In this document: piece by piece, positions 19,052 to 30,886 of the stretch | How the letters are laid out: each line of letters starts with the position of its first letter | How positions within the stretch are numbered: the stretch's first letter is position 1 | Origin: Poteriospumella lacustris | Taxonomy: Eukaryota; Sar; Chrysophyceae; Chromulinales; Dinobryaceae | NCBI GenBank assembly: GCA_008000375.1 | Contig: SMOI01000276.1 | Location: 1-41,385, forward strand | DNA length: 41,385 bases | Direction of reading: 5' to 3' | Position numbers and translations under genes: made by a program | The notes under the pieces: model-generated | Told to the model about the DNA's origin: nothing | What the model saw: only the letters and a program-made list of their open reading frames with translations | Databases searched by the model: none

Positions 19052-22000
19052 TCACTTGCTGACGGGATGGCCGAAGACTCGCGCGGACTTGCGACCGTGG
19101 ACATCGGGGACGGTACCAGGAGCCTTGCTCGTTCTCCTCAACCCACTGCTGCTTAAATTGGCAGGAGAGATCGTCGGCGTCGGTGTAGGCCGCGCGATAG
19201 CCCGCGGCTCCGTCGGGTAAGTGTTGTGGCTGGAACTGCCACTGCCGTCGTCGGTCGCTCGGGGATCTGCACGGAACATGTCGCTGTGACTTCGAAGAGG
19301 CGTTTGGGCGTCAACGTCGCGGACGGGGCCGACTGCAGGCCGCGCCGCCTGGGTGGCCACTTGGCGCTTCGGTTGTGACGGCTGCGCTGGCACTCCGCCC
19401 CTCTGCGGCGCGCCCGATTGATGGTCCTGCATCAGCAGCGCATTGCCCAGCTGCAACACTTCCTCCAGCGACTGCAGCTTCAGCCTACCGGACTCGCCCG
19501 TCGACATTTTGCGGAGGATGCCGCGGAGCATGTGCGCCACTTGTCCCGCGGAGGTGGCGCCAGACGCGTCCGCCGCAGCGAAGCTCGTCGAGGACGGCGC
19601 GGTCGACGTGGAGGGCGAAGAACGCAGCGACTGTTGCGGCGAAGAAGCTGCAGATTGCGAGCGCGGTGACAGCTGCGACGCGCTCAGCGGCGGCGGGGTC
19701 TGCGGCGCCGGTTCGCGGTGAGCTGCGTCCGTCCGCCTGTCCTGCCGCGAGCGTTTCAGCTGCTCGAGGAGCAGCAGCTGCGACTGCAGATCGGTGGTGG
19801 ACAGGAGCTGCTCCAGCAGCTGCTGCTCGACGCCATCGCTCTGCGCCGAAGCGTTGGCTACCGCGGCGGACAGATGTGGCGAGGCGGGGAGGGCTTCGTT
19901 CTCCGGCTCGACGGCGGTGCGCGGCGGGCGGCGCGGCCACTCGCCGTGGTCGCGAGGCCGCGCGTCGTCCTGCGCGGAGGGTGCCGAGGCCAGCGACTGT
20001 GCTCGTCGCGGGCCCGATGCCGCTGCGGCGGGAACAGGAATCAACGACTGCGAGCGCCCCAACGACGCGGTCGTCCGCGAGACGCTGAGCGCCGGTGGGG
20101 GCGGCCTGTGGGCCACGTCTGCGCTGGCTGCGCGCTGCGCGGCAGGCCGCAGGTCGAGCAGCGTCGTCCACTGAGCTGAGACGGCGGCGCTAGGGCGACT
20201 GGCCACCAGGGCCGCATCGGTGGCGCCGGCGTCGCCTCGGCGCTGAGGCGCACTGGACGATGGCCCCACCGTCGCACTGGCGACCTGCGCCGCGGGCGTC
20301 TGCGCGAACGGAGAGCCCGCGAGTGGCTGTGGAGGGGGCGGCAGCGATCTCGCCAGCGCTGCGGCGGTCGGCTTGAAGTAGCGAGGGCGGCGGGTCTCCC
20401 CGGAGCTTGCGGCGGCAGAGGAAGACGTCGCTACAGCGTCTGCGACTGCGGCTGCGACGAGGCTCGCCGCGTCTCTCGTCGCCGTGCCCGCGAGCTCATC
20501 GATCGACATTTTCTCTTCGCTGCTGCCGGGGGCCAGTGGCGGCTCCGCCCCAGCGGCCGCGGCGGAGTCTGCGTCCTCGTCGACGGGAGGCGACGGAGGA
20601 AACGCCCCGAGCTCCAACAGCATCGCCTCCTCTTGCGGCAGGAGGCCGGCACACGCGGCGGCCAACTCGGGCGACACCAACGGCGGCGCTCTGGCGCCCG
20701 GCTCCAAAGCGACCTGCGCTGGCGAGGCCCCGAAGAGCGAAACGGCGGTGTCGAAGAGCGCCGCGCAGCACAGCTGCTGCAGGTGTTTGTACTGCATGAC
20801 GACGTGGCGGAAGAGCTGGAAGACGGGGTCTTTGGCACCGCCGCTGTCCGCGGACGACGCGCCCCCCTGCGCCCCGACGGCGTGCGCCGCGGAGGGCAGC
20901 TGCTGTCCGGCGGTCCACAGCCGGAACATCTGCGCCAGCTTCGCCGCCGTGTCGCGCACTTCCTCGTTGCCGAGCTCCGCGTTGCCCAGCGCCGCCGCTG
21001 ACGTGGCGGTGCCTGCTTGGCTGCGACTGACGAAGCTCTGTTGGTGGACGGGGAAGTCGATCGCCCGCACGATCATGCCCAGCGCGGAGGGCGCGTCGCT
21101 GAGCAGAAACACCACCGGCGGCGGAAGAGCTGTCGACGCCCCTACGCTCGCTCCGCCTCGGTCGGCGCCGCCGCTCTCCAGTGCGGCGGCTGGCTCGAGA
21201 CCCGCCGCGACGAGAACTGCCTCCTGCCACAGACGCATCGGGCCCAGCACCGCCGACCCCGCCGACACGCTGTCGCCGAACGCCGCCTCCTCGCTCCTAC
21301 CGCGCACTGAGAGGCGCTCGTCCAGCGTCAGACAAGACAAACACAGCTCCGACGCGCCGGACGCTCGACACAACGCGATGCATCGGTCGACAGTCGTGTA
21401 CACGTGCGACAGCAGCGTCTGGAGCTGGAACTCGTCCACGTGGTGGAGCAGCAAATGGCGCTTGAACTGAGCCAGCGTCAGCGCGTAGCTGTTTCCGGGT
21501 TGGTAACCTGCGCAACGCATCAGTCTAACGTCTCCTGAGCCACGGCGAAGGGCATACGACACTTACCGTGCTGCAGTGCGGCGGGTGCGAACTGGCTGGG
21601 GACGCCAGTCCCGCCGCTGCCGCTGCTGCCACCGTTTCCACCGCTGTGCAGAACGAAGCCACCGCGCCTGCTGCCGGATGTGAGCAGCGGGCGCCGAGAC
21701 GAAGCGCCCCCGCCGAGCGAAGCTGTGCTGTTGCCGTTGTTCGCGGTGCTGGTCTGTCCGTTGCGACCCAGCGACCCTGCGACGCCGCCTGTGACGCAGA
21801 CGCCGGCGTCGCGGAGAAACTGCGCCGTGAGCGCCGTCAACGTCACCAGCGACAAGTCGCTCTCGCACTGGACAATGTGCGACCACGCTTGCAAACCCAT
21901 CGTGAGGCATGCGACGAAAAAGAAAGCCTCGTCGAAGCCCCAGTGGCCGTGTCCTGCAAGTCGAAACCCGTTACAGTCACAGCAGAGGATGGCAACGCAC

Positions 22001-22623
22001 GCACTCGCACCTGCAATATCGACGGAAAAGAACAGCTCCTCTGACAGCTGCAGCCACTTGTGTGTTACGACCGACAGGGCAGAGCTGCTGGACCCCATCT
22101 TCGCCCCACCGGAGCCGTGCTTCCGGGCGCTGCTGTGGTACGAAATGGTGGCGTGCAGCAGCTTCATGTTCAGCTCGTTGAGCATCAGCCCAATGAATAG
22201 ATCTAGATCAGCCTCTGATGTTCGCTTCTCCAGAAGAAGAGCACGGAAAACATTGACCGGCAGTTGGTGGGGCTTGTTGGCTCCGAAGCCTCTCGTCTTG
22301 GCCGAGGGGGCGGGCGGTCTCGCGGGACTCTGGTCCAAGACGGAGCCCGCGTGCTGCATCCACTCGGCATGGAGCACTGAAAACTCCTCCGCATTAATTT
22401 TATCGTGCGCTCGCCACGACATCACGTCCAAAAACTGGCTGAGAGTCGCTTGCGTTGCCGCCCGTTGAGAATCGTTCACGATCAGCGACCACAGGGTGGC
22501 AGAGGCATTCAACCACCGCACTGAGCAACGAAGTAGTTTTTGTTGCAGCAATTGGGCTAATGAAGGTGAAACCGACTCTTCATGGGCCTCAATGCCTAAG
22601 GAATTCATTATTCGAGACTTCAT
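19052..22623 (-). CDS. EF-hand-like protein with long low-complexity tail, three exons
   Basis: Function not recognised. Exons 22623-22011, 21953-21567 and 21507-19052 are joined across introns of 57 and 59 nt, giving 1151 residues. Residues 1-400 are globular and helical. FFSVDIAGHGHWGFDEAFFF has an EF-hand shape, loop D202 to E213 with Gly207 at the turn, but lacks Asp at positions 3 and 5. A second, weaker candidate is WRAHDKINAEEF (70-81). Two degenerate EF-hands are therefore possible, with doubtful calcium binding. From about 520 the protein is Ser/Ala/Pro/Gln-rich and disordered, with a short helical patch (QVAHMLRGILRKMST). The 57-nt intron is a multiple of three and open, so retention would add 19 residues. 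The start is uncertain: ATG 22623 is the first ATG, but protein-like frame and an acceptor-like TTCTTTTGCTGTCAG lie further upstream. Confidence 0.75.
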
Positions 22624-23063
22624 GCCGAGAGATTTACCTCCCAACGGCTGAATCCGATACGCGAGCCGCTGACAGCAAAAGAAGTTGCTCGACGCGCAAA
22701 GGGGGTTCGAATACCGACTGCTCGCTCTCTGGTTTGTTTTCTGTCCCAGCACCTGAAGGAGAACAAAGAATATCCCAATGCTCTGGACTCGTATCGTGGA
22801 TCCTTCGCAGTTGGCTGTGCTGTGCCGCCAGCTGAGTCGAAACCGAAACGGTCGCTTCCCCCGTCGTCGTCGTCGTCGTCGTGTTCCAACGACTAGCAAA
22901 TTGAATCGCCGCCGGTGGGAACGCGGAATTGGAATGACGTTTGAATGCTCCCAAGCCCTCTGCATGCAAACTGAGGCCCGATCATCACACCAATTCACTC
23001 TCCACGCTCCACGCCTCGTCGCTTCGTCGTGGTTGTCGCCACACGACTTGCTTCCCTCTCTCC
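22624..23063. other. Divergent promoter region with GTC microsatellite
   Basis: This separates the EF-hand-like gene (-) from the coiled-coil gene (+). About 22861-22882 is a (GTC)n microsatellite. On the minus strand an open, protein-like frame without an ATG runs from about 22965 toward the EF-hand-like gene and can be joined to it through a GTATTC donor and a TTTTGCTGTCAG acceptor. A 5' exon of that gene may therefore lie here. Confidence 0.45.
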
Positions 23064-25623
23064 ATGCCGCCAGATACGAAGTTCACCACCATGGGAAAGG
23101 CCTCTGTATCGCAGCCTTTGCGAATGCCCGAACCGGTTCACAGGTACGTCTTTGCTACGTGACACAATCTTTATCGATATTCATCGTTATTTCAATTCTT
23201 TTGTCAGAGTTCCTCCAGGTTTCGATCTCGCTTGAGCGTTGCTGTTCGACGATTGCCGATTGATGATGTTGATCGACTTTTGCGATGTGTTTCTTCAATT
23301 TGTAGGCGGAGTGACATCCGCTGCGTCGTTACGTAGCGTCCCAAAGTCATGTATCCAGTCAGTGAAGGACATTTGCATGTTCTACGCGGACAAAGTGTCA
23401 GGACAGTACCACAACCACCCCGCCGCAGCTCGCTACGTGCATCAAATGGCCGAAGAAATCATTTTGCAACTGGCAGGCGTAGCATCTGAAATAAAAAAGA
23501 ATCGAGGCGAGCCAGAAATGCACGCGCAGCTTCTTGAGGAGTGGGAGGAGCATTTCCCGCCGTCGTTGGGAGCGATCGGCACGCCGAAGGCCATCGCCGC
23601 TCTGGTGCAGCAGCAGTCGCGCGATTTGCAGAAGATGAGAAACGAGCTGGAAGCCGAGAAGATACATCGCGACTCGGATGTGTCGGGCATTCTGCGCTCA
23701 ATGGATGCACAGCTGCACGCGTACCGGTCGTCCGTGCTGCACGACCGACGCCAGATGCAGCTGCTGCACGAGGCAGACCTGACCGCGCTGCAGGAGAAGA
23801 TGGATACGCAGCAGCGACTGCAGCAAGAAGCGATGCAGCAACTGCAGGACAACCATCGCAGTCAAATGGTGCAGAAGCGCCACAAGTTCGAGCAGCAGGC
23901 CAAGGTCATCATCCGACAGAAGAATCGCGAGCTGCAGCGGGTGCAGAAGCAGCTGACGCAGCGCCTGCAGCAGTATCGCGCGAGGATCGCCGTGCTGCAG
24001 GACCGAGTGATCACGCAGAAGCTTACTATCAGCGATCTGCGCCATAAGTACCATGCGCTGGCTCGCTCGTTTAACGAGGCGGTGGCGCTGTCGGACACGG
24101 ACAGCAGCGACTCGGAGGACACGGACAGCGACCTGGAGGACCTCGACGAGGACCCCGCCGCGCTGGGCGACTTGGCGCACCTGTTGGACGACGAAGACGA
24201 GGACGAGGACGACGATGGCAAAGAGAACGGAAGAAGTCGCGCGTCCTCGTTGAGCTCGCACCCGGGAGACCCGGCGCATAAGACGGCGCAGGGCGCGGGA
24301 GAGGACGAGTGGGAGGCGTACATCAAGAACCCGCTCGACCGCAGCCCACGCCATGGCGACGTGGACCCCGTCGAAGGGAAGGACGAAGACGACATCCTCC
24401 AGGCTCTTCAAGAGCTCGCCGCAGAAAAGCAGCAGCAACGCTTGCTGCGGGCGCAGCGGAAACAAGCGATCGCCGCGGAGAAGCAGCGCCAAGAGGAGCT
24501 GGCCCAGGACAAGGCCAGCGAGCGCAGAGCGTCGCGGAAGAAGCAAAAGGAGCTGGAGCGCCAAGACATGCAGTCCTTCTCGAAGGCGGTGCTGGCAGGC
24601 GACTTCGCCTCAATGGGTAAGTGTCTGCTCTCGCGTTTGCCGTCCGCGACCTCACCACTGACGAGCGACGAGCGGCCGCCGCGTGACCTGCGACTTCAGC
24701 GTCGTCGCTTCCGGCCAAATCGCCGTCCAAAGGGAACGCCGCCAGCTCTAACGGCAACACGGCCATGTCCAAGGCACTGTCCGCCAAGCTGCTGACGCTG
24801 TCAGCCACGAATCGAAAACTGGAGCAGCGCTGCGCACGAAACGAGGCGCTGCTAAAGCGCATGAGCGACGACCGCGAGGCCGTCGTCGCACAGATCAAAC
24901 GAATGGGCGAAGAGCGCGCGTCGCTCCTCAAGTAAGTTGCGTCCCACGGGCCTCGCAGAGACAGTGCTCATCGCTTTTTTTCGTTACGAACAGGCGATTA
25001 CAAGAAGAAAGCGACCGCAACGAGGCCCTGCGGAGGTCGCTGGGCGCCCAACTAACGAAGAACAGCCAGACGGGACCGCGCCCTGAACGCGCCGGCAACG
25101 ATCTTCTGGGCGACGTCGACCCCAAATATGGTAAGGAAGACCCGCGACCCGGCGAAGAACTGCTCTGACGCGCCCAATTCGTTTCGTAGACCCGACCGAT
25201 GCGTTACACGCGCTGCATTCGGCGGGGAAAGCTGTCGCCCCCTCTTCCAGAGTGGGCAGTCCAGCCGTCGACGACTACCGAGCGTACCGCAGTAGCAATG
25301 ACGGTGCGTTCCTCGCGAGCCAGCAGGTCGCGCGATCCCTGCGCAATTTGCAGCCCACGGCCAAAGTGCTCATGTCCTGCCACACGCCGCACTTCCTCGG
25401 AAAAGCGGACACAACGGCGCCTGATCGCCATCAAGACGACGAGCCTCTCTCCTCAGAAACTAAAGGTTCGCTGCTCGTCCAGTCGCTCACAACGCCACTT
25501 CTCACCATTCGCCGTTTTTCAAAAATGACAGCGAACGACAACGACGGAGTCCCCAAGCGAGCGCTGGGGCAGAAGAAGAAGAGCGTGCGCCTCTCACCGT
25601 ACCCCACCGCGGGCCACTTTTAG
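23064..25623 (+). CDS. Coiled-coil protein of unknown function, six exons including an 11-nt micro-exon
   Basis: Exons: 23064-23143, 23208-23218, 23306-24616, 24700-24931, 24994-25130, 25190-25623. Introns are 64, 87, 83, 62 and 59 nt, giving 734 residues. The micro-exon AGTTCCTCCAG is needed: joining exon 1 directly to exon 3 hits a stop within a few codons, while including it gives VHRVPPGGVTS in phase. In order: a short N-terminus, a helical segment (CMFYADKVSGQYHNHPAAAR), a long Gln/Arg coiled coil about 130-275, an acidic run (LSDTDSSDSEDTDSDLEDLD and DDEDEDEDDDGKE), a basic Lys/Gln/Glu coiled coil about 390-460, another short coiled coil (RKLEQRCARNEALLKRM), and a basic Pro/Ser tail ending YPTAGHF. 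This suits a cytoskeletal, centrosomal or scaffold protein, but no family was recognised. Divergent from the EF-hand-like gene. Confidence 0.82.
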
Positions 25624-26192
25624 TGACGTCCATTTGTCCGTCCATTGATTAAGTATTGCGAGTGCCAAGCAATGTCAATTTCTCTTTCGTTTCGATAAAT
25701 CGATCGTCGCCAGGAACCAATCGGTGCGACGGATAAACAGGCTCTCTCAACTTTGGAGCTGTGGCCGAACGAACACGCAAAGGCGATGTTCTCATTGGCT
25801 CATTGAAGAGGTTGTTCAGACGTTGAGGCCTTGGGCCGCGAAGAGGAGGCGCAGAGGTGCTGGATCGAAGTAACGCGCCGCCCCTGGCGCACGCTGGGAC
25901 CGCGCACTTGCCAACGGACTCAACGCACGCGCGAACGACGCCAAAGACGACGGCGTCCACCGCTTTCGTCGCCAACTTTGGCGGCATTTGTCTGCAGCGG
26001 CTCCTGCGACACGAACGAGGCGGCGCACACGCGAAGATTGCCCACTGCCCAGTCTCGCTAGATGTTACAAGTTACACATGCTATTCGAATCGAACCTGAC
26101 TGTCAGACTGCCCTCAAGCTCGTCAATCTCCATCCTTTGCTTCTCGCCTCCCTGTTCTTTATTTCCCCCAGTGTTTCTCTCATTTTCAAACC
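25624..26192. other. Intergenic region upstream of the RRM gene
   Basis: No gene recognised. The last 100 bases before the RRM start codon are T/C-rich (CCCTGTTCTTTATTTCCCCC), as expected for a promoter or 5' UTR. Overlapping open frames on both strands at 25800-26060 are purely GC-driven. Confidence 0.5.
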
Positions 26193-28370
26193 ATGTGCAC
26201 TCGAACCGTGTTTGTCGGCGATCTATCCTTTTTCTGCCGCGAAGCGCAATTGATGCAGTTGTTCAGTTCTGTCGGTCACGTCATCGACATTGATCTCAAG
26301 CGTAATTCAGAAGGAGAGAGTCAGCTCCACGCGTTCGTGAAGTTTGAGTCCGAATTGTCGGTGCCAGTTGCAGTGGAGGTGTACCACGGCGTGAAATACA
26401 TGGGCCGGCGCATGGTGTACGTCTGTCTTCCCTTGTCCACTCTGTGTATCACTTTGTAGTGATTGCGTCGTATGTTGTTTTGTTGTAGGGTGAACGGCAC
26501 TGCCACGCGCGCCCAGAAGAAGGACTACAACAACTGGTACAAGCTGACCATCCACTTCTCGACCCACGAAAACGTGGACGTGACCGAGGAGTTCTTTGAC
26601 TCCCTCTGCGCGCCTTTCGGCATCATCGGCGACACCATCATTCGCGCTCACCAGAGATCGCACGCGCCGCATTTCGTTCTCAGCGGCTACGGAGTCGTCT
26701 TTTTCCAGGAGCAGCCGGGGGCCAACCGGGCACTGCAGGCTCTGCATGGCCAGGTCGTCCAGGGCCTCCACCTGTCGTGCACTCTGTCGCCCAGACCGAA
26801 CGACGTTCTGCATATGCAGCAGAGCCAGCGCGGGCTGCACCACCTGTCGGCGGGCCACCCCTCGCCGTTCCTGCATCCGTCGGGGCCTTCGGCGGTGCCG
26901 TACGGTGACGTGTTTCGCGGATCTCCGCGTCATCACCAATCCGCGATCCAGCAGACGCTGCCGTCGTCCTCCTTTTCGCACTCGTCTGCGACAACCCACG
27001 TGACTCAGGTGCGCGTCGGGGCGGCGTCGTCCCCGCGCCACTTTTCTTCTGCACACGCAGCCGCTGCGCGTCACCCTTCAGCCCACGACTCCACCGTGTC
27101 TGCCGTTGCCGCGTACCTGGCTGCGCAACAGCAGCCACAGCAGCAGCCACAGCAGCAGCCACAGCACCACCAGCAGCAGTACGCGCATCAAGTGTTTCAG
27201 CACCTGCAGCTGAAGCAGATCGACACCTCCGCCGGCCACGGCACCTACGGCCTCGAGTACGACGCCCGCCCTCCGTCCGGCTCCTCGTCGCCAATCCCTC
27301 CTCACCAAAGCGCTGCCAGACACCCGGCGCTGGCGTCGTACCAGCAGCAGATGCAGCATCAGCAGCAGCAACAGCTGCAGCAGCAGCAGCAGCAGCAGCA
27401 GCAGCGCATGAAGCAGCTCCTGTCGCACTACATGGCTCCGCTGCCGACAGCGCCTCCGGTCAGCTCTCACTCGGCGCGCTCCACACCGACGCATATGGGC
27501 CGCCATGGCTCGAGCCCAGCGCCACCGACCCACCTCGCCGACGATCGGTTTTCGCTGGCGCCGATGGGCAGCACCGCGGGCATGCTGACGTCGGGCATCC
27601 CCTCGCTGGCGTCGCTGGCACCGACCTCGTCGTCGGTCTTCAGCGGCGAAGCGTACTTCGCGTCTCCTCCCCCGTTGACGTCCATCGCCACGTCCGTCTC
27701 GTCCACATCGGGCAGTTTCAGCAGCGGCGCCACGACCGCGCTGGGTCACTCGTCGGGCAGCCTGTCGGCGACCTCGGCGGTCACTGCCGGCGCCGGGCCG
27801 TCGTTTCCTGCGCTGTATACTTCGAAGCAGCCGCCGTTTGCTGCCATGCACCCGTCCGCGTCGCTTTCTGCGTCGTTCAGCTCGCAGCCGTCGCACTCGT
27901 CGTCGCAGCTGCACTTCCATCAGATGTTGGAGGGCCGCGGGGCGCAGCCGACCGCCGCGTCGCAGCAAAAGACGGTCGCACTCACGAGTCTGGACCAGCT
28001 GCTGGACGCCGCCGCCGGCGTCACCCTCGTCGACGACGCGGACGCGGCCCTCTCCAATCCGTCCTCGTTTTACGTTTCCCGCGGTGAAGCGGCACCTTAC
28101 GCGCAGCACGGTCAGCAGCTGCACGTCGCGCGCCACGCGCTGCAGCAGGCGGAGCTGGCCAGCCACAGCCAGAGCGCCGCGGACCTTGTCTCCACGCTGC
28201 TCGCGTCGAACTCGTTCTCCACCGACCATCTGCCCACCGCCGCGGGAACTGCGCCGACCGATCGCGAGATCGTTGTGCTGAACCCGGCCGCGTCTGCGGC
28301 GCCGAACGGCAGCACGCTGGACAGCATCATCGACGAGGACGTCGCGCCCGTTCCGCCCTCCGACTACTGA
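26193..28370 (+). CDS. RNA-binding protein with two RRMs and Gln/Ser/His-rich prion-like tail, two exons
   Basis: Exons 26193-26416 and 26489-28370 across a 72-nt GT-AG intron; 701 residues. RRM1 shows RNP2 TVFVGDLSF (5-13) and an RNP1-like QLHAFVKFE (44-52), ending in GRRMVVNG across the splice junction. RRM2 (about 93-175) reads YKLTIHF, then GYGVVFFQEQPGANRALQAL. The spacing of two back-to-back RRMs suits single-stranded RNA binding in splicing, stability or translation. The remaining 500 residues are low complexity: poly-Gln runs (QQQPQQQPQQQPQHHQQQ; QQQQQQQQQ), then Ser/Ala/Thr/Gly-rich sequence, a likely condensate-forming tail. The C-terminus (EIVVLNPAASA, then an acidic end) is the only ordered-looking part. 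The specific family (for example a poly(U)-binding type) cannot be fixed. It is followed by an unusually long pyrimidine-rich non-coding stretch. Confidence 0.9.
27127..27408 (+). repeat. CAG/CAA and CAGCCA repeats coding for polyglutamine
   Basis: Two coding microsatellite blocks: CAGCAGCCA units at about 27130-27180, and a CAG-dominated run at about 27343-27408 encoding up to nine consecutive Gln. They mark the prion-like tail of the RRM protein and are likely to vary in length. Confidence 0.85.
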
Positions 28371-30886
28371 ACTGCCCGCCGTCGCCGTGGTCGCCGCTCT
28401 GCCGCGGCCCTCGCGCCGCTGCTCCTCCTCCTCCCTCCCCCACTCTCCCCTCTCCCTTGTCGTCATTCCTTCGCCTTCTCATTCGTTTTGAGTCGCACGG
28501 GCGCCGCGGGGAAGATGGACCACCGTCGTTCTCGCTCGCCATTTCCCGCCGCGTTTTGTTTCGTTTTGTTTCGCCGCGGTGCCCGCGCCTCCCTTTGCTC
28601 CTCTGTTGTTTCGCTTTCACTCGCCGCGACGCTGTGGCCATCTTCACCCACAGCGCGCCGCGGGCGCCTCCTTGATCTGCAATCTCTGGATCGTAGTCAC
28701 GTGAATGGACTGTTGCTGTAGCGTAGTTGCCGTAGTAGCCGCCCCGCCGGCGGTGGCGCCTCCGCGGCGCCTCTGACTGCCAAATCGTCGTTGGTTTCTT
28801 GCTTGTCTCGGTTTAATGTTGATCTGCGGCCTCGCGCCGCTGCTCTTGCGTCGTTGATTAGCGTGCGCATTTATTTGTTGTCTGTTTGTTTATCACTTGC
28901 TTGGTTCGCTTTCGTCCGCGCTGTTTGTGACTTGCTGCAGCCTTTAGTTGTCCCGCTTTGCTTTGCCTTGTTTGCTGTCTTTGGTTCGTTTCGTTTCGAT
29001 TTGGTTCGCTGCGCGCTGCGCGCTGCGCGCTGCGGCGCCTCCGTCGCAATTGTATCTGTTCTCAGTCGCAATTGATACGTTCTACGTTGTCGTCAATTGA
29101 TTGTCCCACTAACCGCCAAGGCGCCGCGCCGGTGGTGTCGCAGTCAGCTCTCCCTGTCCGCCCGCCTTGCTGCCCTGTCCGCCGCCGCCGCGCGGCCATC
29201 GCTGATCTCTTGTCGTATTGGTTTCTGGTTGCCTCATGAACGAGGCGGCGCGCCGCGCGCGCGTCGCTCCTCTGAATCTCTGCGAGTCGCGCAGTCCGCA
29301 TCGTCTTTGTTCCCGTCCCGCCGCCCGTGCGGCTTTTGTTTCCGTCAGACCTGTTGCCCGTCGCAGAGACATCTGTCGGCGCCGCGTCTTTCGGTGGCGC
29401 GCCGTCCGCGTTTCAATGCGTCCGCCTCGTGCCGCGTACATATCTGTGTCCATCGCTGTCGCGTATCTATCGGTGACCCGCCCGTCGCGTTCTCCGCCGT
29501 GCGCCTGCTCTGTTCGCAGGCGCCGAGCGCCGTCTGGCCCATCTCCGTGTGCATCTCGGATCTGTCGCCGTGGTCATCTGCAGCGCGCGCCTCCACCGTC
29601 GTCGCTCTGTCGGCACCGCTGCCGACGAGCAGAGCGGTCGGCGTCGTAGTCATCGTCCCCGTGATGTCCCTCACTCCCATGTCTCTCTCGCCTGCTGCTG
29701 GCGCGCGGCCCGCGACCTTTCGTTTGTCATTCCATTTGTTCCCGTTTCCTTTCTCTGCGACGCGATGGCGGCAACGCACCGGTGGCGCCCGGTCGATATC
29801 CGTTGCCTCATGACACCGGCCGTGCCACCGCACCTGCGCGCCCGCGTCGCCTCTGTACACCCCCGCGACCCCGAGCACCTCGTCAGCGCCTTCGCGCCGT
29901 CCAGCGCGCCGCGCCGCGCCGCGCCTCATAGAGAATTGCGTTTCCGACCAGCTCCACTTGCAAATTGCGAATTGCGCGTCGTTGTCGTCGTCGTTGAGTT
30001 GTCTTGCGTTGTCCCTCCCTCACATTTCTCTGCCTCCGCCGTTCTCAGACCACGGGCGGCCAGCCATTTCTCTCGCACCATTCGTTTCGCGTTTCTGTTT
30101 CGTTCCGCGCGGCGCCCTTGTCGGGGGCCGCGCCGTTCCCCTCGTTGCCTCGTCACTTCCCCGCACCTCTGCGCCCCGCTGGTTGTTCTTTCTCTCTCTC
30201 TTTCTCTCACTCACGTTCGTTTCGCATCCTTTTATCGCAGCTCTGCCAGTTCCATTCGCTTTGTTCGCTGCCTTTCCGCGAGTCGCGCTGCCTACGCCCC
30301 GCGGCTCCGCCCCTCTCATTCGCCTGTTCGTTCTGCTGTGTCCGTGCCCAACAATGAAATTTGTTCTCTGTGCCGATTGCTTACGCCGCTTCGCGAGGCT
30401 CTGTAACATCGACCAACTACGTCGGATGCGACACATCAGCTGACCTCGTGCGGCGCCTGTTCAGTCACCTCTCCCGCACGGGGCGCCGTTCGAACGACCG
30501 TCGCCACGTCGCCGTTGTCTGAGCGGACGGACGCACGCGGGGAACGCCAGCGGTCGGGTGAGGCTCTCTTCAGATCGGCCCGGCCACGACGACGACGACG
30601 GACGGCGGTTGCTGCGATACCGTCGCCGGATTCCTTCGCCGATTTCCGCGTCGGATTCCAGATTGACGCTGGGACGGTGGTCTTCGCCGCATAACCAACA
30701 ACAGGGTTGAGTCGTCTTCTCTTTCCTCATATGAGAGCTGGGGAGACACCTCTGCTTGTCCTGACCAATTCTGCCTGCTGATTGATTCCCACGCCCCACC
30801 GTCCACACGAGATCCAGTTAGGAATACGAAAACTCCACTGCGATTTGTTTATTCAGCTCAACGGCGCGTTCTCCAGCTGTTTCGAG
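28371..30886. other. 2.5-kb non-genic region with strong pyrimidine bias on the + strand
   Basis: No domain-like frame on either strand and no RNA gene recognised. The + strand is conspicuously C- and T-rich from 28371 to about 30450 (CTCCTCCTCCTCCCTCCCCC; TCGTTTTGTTTCGTTTTG; TCTCTCTCTTTCTCTCAC). It includes a short GCGCTGC tandem at about 29009-29035. The long open frames in the region arise from this bias. The most economical reading is a very long 3' UTR of the RRM gene followed by the promoter of the LMBR1-domain gene; a non-coding RNA is possible. Confidence 0.5.

Noticed and set aside
22700-22725. tRNA gene suggested by GGGTTCGAATACC
   Set aside because: It resembles a B box, but there is no A box or acceptor-stem pairing at the right distance.
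28791-29075. Hydrophobic + strand frame as a membrane protein
   Set aside because: The hydrophobicity follows from the T-rich bias of the whole region; no splice or domain evidence.
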